Notes under the pieces: generated by a model
Seen by the model: only the letters and a program-made list of their open reading frames with translations
Told to the model about the DNA's origin: nothing
Database searches by the model: none
Position numbers and translations under genes: made by a program
Source: Podila epigama
Lineage: Eukaryota; Mortierellomycota; Mortierellomycetes; Mortierellales; Mortierellaceae
DNA: 15,061 bases
NCBI GenBank assembly: GCA_015679605.1
Contig: JAAAVE010000192.1
Coordinates: 1-15,061 of the forward strand
Direction of reading: 5' to 3'
Part shown: positions 8,666 to 15,061 of the stretch, one piece after another
Layout of the letters: each line of letters begins with the position of its first letter
Numbering within the stretch: the stretch's first letter is position 1

Positions 8666-8949
8666 TATTAATTGTGACGTGGAGCCGCCATAAAAAAAAA
8701 TTAAATTCTTGCTGTCAGGGGTCTGCTGCTCGTTGGCTCTTCAGTGCATTGGCTTGGCTTGGTTTTGGCTCGCAATTCAAGAACAAACCTCATTTCCCAC
8801 CTCCTGCTTGCTTCAGCTTGCTACCAAACACACATATCAATTTACAATCTCTCACATTCGCCATTGCTTAATCAGTTACGTGTAATTTCAGTTACACACA
8901 CACATTCAGCAAAAAGAAAAGATTGACTGACAGTCCAAAAGCGACCAAC
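8666..8949 (+). promoter_or_regulatory. Intergenic: C9orf72-like 3' end and YIPF6-like promoter/5' leader
   Basis: These 284 bp between two plus-strand genes hold no ORF I can support. The first part is A/T-rich directly after the stop (AATAATATTAATT, then an A run near 8692-8700) and may serve for 3' end formation. The part from about 8800 is C/A/T-rich with a short CA run (8894-8903) and likely forms the 5' leader of the next gene. The boundary cannot be placed from sequence alone. Confidence 0.4.
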
Positions 8950-10248
8950 ATGAACAACACTGTCGAACGAGATGACTTTTTGTCGCCTGCAGCACCAAGC
9001 TATGCTGAAGCAACATATTCGGACACATATGACAATCCATTCGAGACCAACAACCCCCAGAGAATGAGCTCGCCCTCCATCGAGCCTGATGATGTGCCCT
9101 TGCCTGGACAGAAACCACCCAGCCCCGCCAAAAGCCCTCTCCCCAAGGTCAGCGGGAACATTGGCTCGAGCTCAACATCTTCAGGTGGTCCCAGTAACAG
9201 CAATGCGCCTCGAGGTGTAGGTCTTGGCGTTGGACAGGCAATGATGGGCAGCGGTATCGATACCTTGGATGAACCTGTGTCAGAGACTTTGGTAAGACGT
9301 TTTTTTCTCGTCACCTCTTTATCGTCTAGTTTTCCTAGATTCCCTTTTGTTGCAGTGTCCTTGTAGGTATTACAGAACGAGTAACATCCCAACTTACATT
9401 TCAAAACCTTTTAGCTTCGCGATCTTCGAAACGTTGGTGAAAAACTGAAGCAGGTGCTCTATCCTAAAGGACGCAAGGATATTCTTAAGGATTGTACGGG
9501 AAAAGACTCTGGCTATTATAACTGAGCGTCGTGGCAATATTTTGAAGCGCGACACGCATACTCAACACTATTGTCCATCTCTCTATCAAAAAATATTCAA
9601 ACTTGGATAGGGGATCTTTGGGGACCACTCTTGATGTGCTTGACACTTTCCATGTACGTATACCCTTATAGCAACCATGCGGCTTGTTGAATGAATCGCG
9701 CTTGGCATATTCTAACGCGGAGTCTTTTGCCACTATGTCATGACTTTTATCAATAGTGTACTGAGTATGAGAGCGCAGGCCGACCAAAAGATTACCGTGT
9801 TCACCTGGATTTTCATCATTGTGTGGATGGGTTCTGCTGTCGTTACAGTGAACGCCAAGTTGCTCGGAGGACGAGTGTATGTCTTTGTTTGCAAACGATC
9901 TGCTTGCGTCCCATTTCTTCTTATTCTGAGTCTGTTCTGTCAATGCTCGAGACTAAATCATCGCAAACCTCAACTTTCAAAACCATCTCTTTGTTTTTTA
10001 GATCGTTCTTCCAGAGTGTATGTGTGATTGGATACTGCCTGTTCCCGTTGGTTCTAGTCAGTGTAGTATCAATTGTGGTTCCTAGCATTTACATCCGTCT
10101 ACCACTCTGTGCGATTGCCTTTGCCTGGGCATCGTGGGCCTCCCTGGGCTTCCTCTCGGACTCGAACCTCGCAAACCGACGAGCCTTGGGTGTATACCCA
10201 CTCTTTTTGTTTTACTTTATCATTGGATGGATGATTCTCATCTCCTAA
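8950..10248 (+). CDS. YIPF6/Yip4-type Golgi membrane protein (Yip1 family), 5 exons
   Basis: Exons: 8950-9291, 9415-9493, 9611-9653, 9757-9876 and 10002-10248. They total 831 nt, or 276 aa, with all four introns GT..AG and in phase. The ATG has A at -3. Residues 1-110 are a polar, Pro/Ser-rich cytosolic N-terminus with an early YDNPFE motif. From 115 the Yip1 domain follows: LRDLRNVGEKLKQVLYP, then WDLWGPLL (141-148), AKLLGGRVSFFQ (188-199), and NRRALGVYPLFLFYF (253-267). About five membrane spans can be seen: 145-160, 168-186, 197-222, 228-246 and 258-275. YIPF6 in animals and Yip4 in yeast match this layout, including DLWGPL and LGG.(I/V)SFFQ. Family members are Golgi/ER membrane proteins that contact Rab GTPases and shape vesicle traffic. 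The fourth intron could be cut at either of two nearby GTs; starting it at 9877 keeps the frame and the conserved Val-Ser-Phe-Phe. Confidence 0.95.
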
Positions 10249-10632
10249 AAGGGAGGACGATATTTTGTTGTCACTGGATAAGAGAAAAAAAAAATGATCC
10301 AATGAAAATATAACACAGTTCGCCCGAAACAGACTGAAAAAAAGCGTACAAGGACATTTACATCTTTTTTTTTCTTTATTCTACATATTGCTCATTACTG
10401 AATAAAAAGATGAAGAGGAAATACGAATATGAGTATGTTGTTTGACGGAGAAGTAGAAATAGGTCAGCATGATCCATGTCAAGAAGCTTCGCCCTTTTAC
10501 AGAAATTTTGTTCTGCCATAAACTAAAGGACACCTAAGCTAAGCCACTGATCCGTTGTTTATTCGGGTTTTGTTGTCACAGGAACGCTGCATATCATTCA
10601 TTCGCTACTTCTCCTCAACCCTTCATCACTCA
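10249..10632 (+). promoter_or_regulatory. Intergenic: YIPF6-like 3' UTR and bL19m promoter
   Basis: These 384 bp contain no supported gene. A canonical AATAAA lies at 10401-10406, about 150 nt after the YIPF6-like stop, and is the best candidate poly(A) signal. A-rich and T-rich runs surround 10285-10376. The last ~100 bp lead into the bL19m ATG, which has a pyrimidine at -3. I find no recognisable promoter motif. Confidence 0.45.
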
Positions 10633-11322
10633 ATGTTCAACTCATTCAAGACGCTGGGTGCTCGCCTGACTGGCGTTACAGCCCGCTTCGCCTCCACAGC
10701 AGCCAAGGGTATATTTCCACAACCTACCACTCACTTTTTTTTCATTTGAATCTTGACATGTGTGACATGTAGCCTTTTTTTTCTATTGTGCTGACCAGAT
10801 CACACATGACCCTATTCAATCTACATAGCCGCAAAGCCAACATATACCGCACCAGCATCAGTGTCAGTGCCTACACAATTCAAACCCGACTTTAGAAAAA
10901 ACGGTCTTATGCAACTTATTTCTAAGGAAGAAGTTAAGCGCATGGGTGCAGATGGACGCTCCAAGCTCTTTAACAAGTCTTCACCAGACTGCCTTCGCCC
11001 CGGTGATGTGGTCTTGGTCGAGACACTCAACTCGATGTCAACAGAAAAGACTAGCACATTTGTGGGAGTACTCATTGCCATGGATCGCCGCGGACTCCAC
11101 AGCAACTTTACAGTCCGGAACGTGGTGCTCAAGGTTGGCGTTGAGATGAAGTACATGTTGTATTCACCCTTGATCAAGTCTGTCAGAGTCATGAAGAGAG
11201 GCGAGGGCTTCAGGAGGGCGAAGCTGTTCTATCTCAGAGACAACCCTGGACGTGCCTTCCGTCTGGAGGGTCTTGTCAAGCAGGACAAGGCTGCTCAGGC
11301 CAAGAAGGCCGCCAGCTCGTAA
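10633..11322 (+). CDS. Mitochondrial large-subunit ribosomal protein bL19m, 2 exons
   Basis: Exon 10633-10708 joins 10829-11322 across a 120-nt GT..AG intron that has CTGAC, a good branch-point candidate, near its 3' end. The product is 189 aa. Residues 1-25 (MFNSFKTLGARLTGVTARFA...) are Arg/Ser/Thr-rich with no acidic residue, a classical mitochondrial presequence. The intron falls at the end of the presequence. The L19 domain follows: LRPGDVVLVET (81-91), then FVGVLIAMDRRGLHSNFTVR, the GVEMKYMLYSPLIKSV block and the basic FRRAKLFYLRDNPGRAFRL stretch. This is the bL19 pattern (beta barrel bound to large-subunit rRNA near the subunit interface). The yeast counterpart is Img1, known as MRPL19 in animals. 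It acts in the mitochondrial matrix as part of the mitoribosome. Family call firm. Confidence 0.95.
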
Positions 11323-11508
11323 TTATGAGAGTTGCATATCACCATTAGACAGGCCGACAACAAGTATCGTTTCTTTTTTTTTCTCTTTCACTTCAATCGC
11401 CCATATTATCCCATGTACCATTTTTCAACAAAGAAACAAAGAAAAACAAAAGAAACAAAGAGTTTTTTCTTGCTGTGAATGAAATAGAATGCAACATGTT
11501 TATGATAG
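11323..11508. terminator. Convergent 3' region of bL19m and RRP36
   Basis: The two stop codons face each other across 186 bp. The plus strand holds a T-run (11374-11382), then an A-rich stretch of AAAGAAACAA-like units (about 11428-11461). Either could guide 3' end formation. There is no clean AATAAA on the plus strand, so the exact cleavage sites cannot be set. Confidence 0.4.
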
Positions 11509-13079
11509 TTAATCGATTCTGCGCCGCTTGGCTCCACCAAGGATCTTTGTCTTTTCCTTGGCTGAGTTTCTCTTGCGCCGTTTCTCCATGGCCTTGGACA
11601 GAGCCTTGGGACTCTCCTTGAGTTGTTTGAACTTTTCGATGAGTTCGAGCTTCTTTTGATCCGACTTTTTCAAGAAGAAAGGGTTCTTGCCCTTGGAAAT
11701 CAACTCTCTTTCCTTGCGCTTGTGCTCCCGCTTAATCTCTTGACGACGCTTTTGAGCAGCCTCGGTAGCCTGGCGATCGACCATACGGCTCAACTGACGC
11801 TGAAGTTGCTCCTTCTTGTCTTCATTACGCTCTTTTTTGATCTGTTCACGAAGCTTCTTCATTTCGTCCGCCTGGTATTCTTTCAAGAATCCGTATGACT
11901 TTTCAAACAGATCATTATCCAGCTTACCACTTAGACTGTCAAATCGAGGATCACGGCGTTTCTTTTGTTGTTATTTTGGATAAAGACGGAAAACATGAAC
12001 AAAAAGTTAGTGGATGAGAATTTGAACCCAGGCTTTGGTTGTTGTGGATGCAACAAAAAACATGTATAAACTTACAGCTGTGGCCACTTCTACAACTTGA
12101 CGGTAGCGACCGACAGGCTTTTTTGATCCAATCTCCATTGGCCTATATTCAGTATCGTCAACATGTCGAGACGATAGACGTTAGAAAAACATGTATAACT
12201 AGATCACAATGAAAAAAGGAAGGATGTTACACGAAAGACTCACTTGTTCTTGTCATTTCTTCGCGCAATGACCTTGCGCTGCTTCTTGTCATTCTTCATG
12301 GCGTCTCTTAACCGATCAATCTTTCCTTTTGGTTTCTCGTCTTCTTCACTATCATCTTCATCTTCCTCGCTCTCATCGTCGTCGTCACTGTAGTTGTTGA
12401 TGGCTTGTTTGCGTTGAAGTCCCTTTGTCGCCACCTTTTTCTTCTCTGAACCGCGGATCGTCTGATGGAACGCCTTCATTCCAACTTTTTGTTGAATCTC
12501 TGCCAGCTTGTCGAAAGGTATTTGAGACAGATCTAGTATGCAGTAGAGCGGTAATCCCAGACGAAAAAAGATGTTTAGTTCATTGAAAGATAGCTTCACA
12601 CAACTTTTTTTTTTTGCTTTACCCCTTTTAAAAAACTTACTCTTTTGAAGCTCTTTCAGCTTTTTGTCATCGGCATCCAAGTTATCCGAATCATCTGAAT
12701 CGTCCGAGTTATCTGAATCTGATTCCGAGTCCGAGTCCGAGTGGTCGTTGGAATCTTTCTCCTCCTCGTCCTCGTCATCTTCGTCATCTTCGTTGTGACT
12801 TAACTCCTGATCACTGTCTTCCTCTTCACTAGCGCTCTCTTCTTCTTCTTCAGATTCTTCCGATCCCTCCTGTTCACTTTCATCGCTGTTTCCATGATCA
12901 AGATCGCTATCGCTTTGATCGAATGCCTGCATCCTCCTCTATCAGAAGAAGGACAAGCGTAGAAGGGGTTAGGGTTATGTCTCGTATAGACAACGTAGAA
13001 AATGAAAATTCATTCATGGGCAACTAACCAATGCCCTCTCCTCAGGGTCTTCTTCTTGTTGTCTTGGTCGAATGGCCAT
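11509..13079 (-). CDS. RRP36: rRNA biogenesis protein RRP36, 5 exons
   Basis: Exons on the minus strand: 13079-13029, 12938-12641, 12532-12244, 12142-12076 and 11961-11509. They total 1158 nt, or 385 aa. The start has a near-perfect context (ACCATGG). Residues 1-17 come from a tiny first exon, followed by about 85 residues of Ser/Asp/Glu-rich acidic sequence. Then come LSQIPFDKLAEIQQKVG, a second acidic patch, and the family signature PMEIGSKKPVGRYRQVV joined to KRRDPRFDSLSG (from 236) and the motif YGFLKEYQ. The C-terminus is a long basic coiled helix containing KNPFFLKKSDQKKLELIEKF and ending in a KRRRID tail. RRP36 proteins sit in the nucleolus in the early 90S/SSU processome and are needed for early cuts of pre-rRNA on the way to 18S. 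The 108-nt second intron is a multiple of three and has no stop, so its retention would stay in frame. Family call firm; acidic region typical. Confidence 0.95.
12533..12640 (-). other. Stop-free, frame-preserving intron of RRP36
   Basis: This intron has GTAAGT at its 5' end and CTAG at its 3' end. It is 108 nt long (36 codons) and has no stop in the reading frame, so retained and spliced mRNAs both encode full-length RRP36. Splicing joins KELQK to NLSQIPFDKL, which fits the family better than the hydrophobic and basic insert that retention would add. Confidence 0.75.
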
Positions 13080-13259
13080 GGTTGGTTCGAAATGGGATGG
13101 CAAAGATGAATGGTAAACTTCAACCCTTTCAAAGTCAAAGCAGTCGACCCTCACCAAAAAAAAAAAAAACCAAGCCACTGCACTCAGCCAAACACCTCCC
13201 TGCAGTGCAGGCAGTCGCATTGGTCCTTGCGTCTGTTTCTCCACTTTCCCCCCCTCTCC
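13080..13259. promoter_or_regulatory. Bidirectional promoter between RRP36 and the AGGF1-like gene
   Basis: The two ATGs diverge across 180 bp, so the promoters must overlap. The centre holds a run of 14 A (13156-13169), a nucleosome-excluding poly(dA:dT) tract. Just beyond is an inverted repeat CACTGCA (13176-13182) / TGCAGTG (13201-13207). The segment next to the AGGF1-like start is pyrimidine-rich. Shared regulation is inferred from spacing only. Confidence 0.55.
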
Positions 13260-15061
13260 ATGTCCAACTTTGACGACGAACTCAATGGCTACATCAAAGC
13301 ACAAACCGAATCCACACTCAAACAACAGGCAAAGGAACAGTACGATGCCGTCTTAGCTGCTCTACCCTATCCACATCCTGAAGACTTTTTCGCGACGCCT
13401 AATGCACCAGAGTTTGCTCAACACCCCTTGACCCAAATGTGGCACGATGGGTCCACTGGAACGTTTTCATACTATGACACTTTAACAGGAACATATATTC
13501 CAGTGGAAGGCCCAGATTCCCCTTTCCCATCTTCAAACCATATGAATAACACGTCAGTACCCTGCACTCTGGATCCAGTCACAGGATACCCAGTTGATCT
13601 ACCACTCGAGAATGCATCCACAGTGTATGAACTCCCTCCTGAGAGTGATGCCACTTTGCGGCTATGTGTACTCTCGTCAAATGTGCTCAAGGTTGGAGGA
13701 GTATTAATGGTAGACGGCTCCGGGATCTCGTTCGGGCGTGACAAACCCATGAGTGGACAAGGGCAACGTGTCCGGATGGTGGAAATGGAAGTGAGTCGAT
13801 TTCATGCCAACATCTATCTTGATCGGCAACAGGTCCCACTGGAAGAACCAGTACATGAACATAGCATGTATGCTATGGAGCAACCATCTACTATCGACAC
13901 ACAATCTGTTTTGTCAACAACGATACCACAGCCGACAGTCGATTCCTTGCAACCTTTAGAGAAGGGCGAAAAGAGTTCTTCAGGCGACAGTGCGAATGCA
14001 AACGTGGAAAGGCTGTCCGAGGAATCATCGTTCAAGTCAGTTGAGGAATCGGCACCTCGCCCAAATAGCCAAGAATCAAATCCAGGCACAGAGGTTAATC
14101 ATGAACATTCTCAAACGTCGGACGATCAGGAAGATGGTGAACTACCTGATACCCCCACCAGCAACAACAGCAACGATAAAGAGTTGCAGCCTCCTAATAA
14201 GTCAATGATGACTCTATCTAGCGACAATAATACAGTAAAGTCTGAAGAGGAGCTGTGTAGAGAGTACAAGGAACAGATGGAACAATACCAACAGTACTAC
14301 CAACAATTTCAACGACAAGAGCAGGCCTCACCTGTAACCTTTGTGGACACATTTCAGATCATCGACTGTGGGTCGACGCATGGAACAATTTTGAACGGCC
14401 AGAGACTCTCCGAGCCCAAGACAGCCAGTCAACCATTCGCGTTGAAGCATTTGGATCGGCTCCAAGTGGGCTCTACTACGTTTGAGGTGCATGCACATGA
14501 AGAGGGCAAGATCTGTAGTAGTTGCCAAGTGAAGGATGACAACGAGATTGTTGTGTTAGATGATAAGGAACGCGATCGAGACCGGAAGGCTAATGAAAGT
14601 GCGAACATCAAGAATAAGAATGCGTTTATGGGTGACCTCAAATTGAACATGGAACAGGAGCGTATAGAAGAAATGAATCGTCTCCGAAAGAAATGGGCTG
14701 GACCCAGTAATAGCGGCAATAATTATAGCAGCATCAACAACCACAATAATAAGCGACCAGGGAGAAGTAATGCTGTGCAGGAAAACGACCCTAGCTCGCG
14801 TGGCTCTTCTGAATACCAACAACGCGAGTATGTGGACAGGGCAGCGAAACGGAGGTTACATCATCCAGACAATTCAAGACCTGTGCCGTCAGTGGTGTAC
14901 CCGGTCGCGATGGACGAGCCAACGAGCGGATTCCATGTGCCTGTTGCAGCGTCAAACAAGGGCCATGCCATGTTGAGTAAGATGGGGTGGAAAGCTGGAA
15001 CAGGACTTGGCGCGACGCGTCAAGGGGTCGTTGAGCCGGTGCAGTTGGTTGTTGCAGAAAG
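13260..15061 (+). CDS. AGGF1-like OCRE/FHA/G-patch protein, 3' end cut by the window
   Basis: An uninterrupted frame from ATG 13260 to the last base gives 600 codons with no stop and no intron. Residues 61-81 (WHDGSTGTFSYYDTLTGTY..) and 104-112 (LDPVTGYPV) are degenerate OCRE octamers. The FHA domain starts about 133: GR at 159-160, SRFH at 179-182, then after a long insertion DCGSTHGTILNG at 369-380 and LDRLQVGSTTFEVH (398-411). CSSC at 419-422 lies where AGGF1 has its Cys pair. A basic linker DRAAKRR precedes the G-patch, SNKGHAMLSKMGWKAGTGLG (565-584). The order OCRE, FHA, G-patch is that of AGGF1; human AGGF1 is about 714 aa, so roughly 50-120 residues are missing here. G-patch and OCRE domains point to spliceosome-related RNA processing, and FHA binds phosphothreonine. 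The animal angiogenic role is not expected in a fungus. Confidence 0.93.
   Translation, partial: MSNFDDELNGYIKAQTESTLKQQAKEQYDAVLAALPYPHPEDFFATPNAPEFAQHPLTQMWHDGSTGTFSYYDTLTGTYIPVEGPDSPFPSSNHMNNTSVPCTLDPVTGYPVDLPLENASTVYELPPESDATLRLCVLSSNVLKVGGVLMVDGSGISFGRDKPMSGQGQRVRMVEMEVSRFHANIYLDRQQVPLEEPVHEHSMYAMEQPSTIDTQSVLSTTIPQPTVDSLQPLEKGEKSSSGDSANANVERLSEESSFKSVEESAPRPNSQESNPGTEVNHEHSQTSDDQEDGELPDTPTSNNSNDKELQPPNKSMMTLSSDNNTVKSEEELCREYKEQMEQYQQYYQQFQRQEQASPVTFVDTFQIIDCGSTHGTILNGQRLSEPKTASQPFALKHLDRLQVGSTTFEVHAHEEGKICSSCQVKDDNEIVVLDDKERDRDRKANESANIKNKNAFMGDLKLNMEQERIEEMNRLRKKWAGPSNSGNNYSSINNHNNKRPGRSNAVQENDPSSRGSSEYQQREYVDRAAKRRLHHPDNSRPVPSVVYPVAMDEPTSGFHVPVAASNKGHAMLSKMGWKAGTGLGATRQGVVEPVQLVVAE

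Noticed and set aside
9000-9404. A 134-codon minus-strand ORF opposite the YIPF6-like first exon
   Set aside because: It overlaps a well-supported coding exon and its intron on the opposite strand and shows no recognisable domain.
13031-13273. An 80-codon plus-strand ORF across the RRP36/AGGF1-like spacer
   Set aside because: It overlaps the RRP36 first exon antisense, is low complexity, and lies in a different frame from the AGGF1-like gene.

Overview
The window looks like nuclear DNA of a filamentous, early-diverging fungus; Mucoromycota or Mortierellomycota is my best guess. The evidence is compact spacing with many short introns (about 90 to 235 nt) with GTAAGT/GTACGT/GTATGT donors, proteins of clear eukaryotic families, a mitochondrial ribosomal protein with a presequence, and a C9orf72-type DENN protein, which common yeasts lack. 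The lineage is an inference. I see no tRNA, rRNA, transposon, CRISPR array or viral gene. Seven protein genes account for nearly all the coding sequence. Exon joins were worked out by hand; every model keeps its reading frame across all junctions.

Layout. On the minus strand, 83-2903 is translation initiation factor eIF2A (7 exons, 612 aa). Just upstream of it, 3035-4105 is a single-exon gene for an unrecognised, disordered, probably nuclear 356-aa protein. A 1-kb divergent intergenic region (4106-5107) holds a compound microsatellite, a 9-bp minisatellite and inverted repeats. On the plus strand, 5108-8665 is a C9orf72-like longin/DENN protein (8 exons, 917 aa) with an N-terminal extension of about 400 residues. 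It is followed by a YIPF6/Yip4-type Golgi membrane protein (8950-10248, 5 exons, 276 aa) and mitochondrial ribosomal protein bL19m (10633-11322, 2 exons, 189 aa). Convergent to that is RRP36, a small-subunit ribosome biogenesis factor (11509-13079, minus, 5 exons, 385 aa). Divergent from RRP36 across about 180 bp is an AGGF1-like OCRE/FHA/G-patch protein (13260 to the window end, plus, cut at residue 600).

Functionally this is a housekeeping neighbourhood without operon logic. Three genes serve translation (eIF2A, bL19m, RRP36), two serve membrane traffic or autophagy (C9orf72-like, YIPF6-like), one probably serves RNA processing (AGGF1-like), and one is an orphan. The points most worth a second look are the fungal C9orf72 homologue with its long N-terminal extension and crowded start region, the FHA domain of the AGGF1-like protein split by a low-complexity insertion of about 170 residues, and the orphan protein with a SUMO-interaction-like motif and a duplicated basic-motif arrangement.
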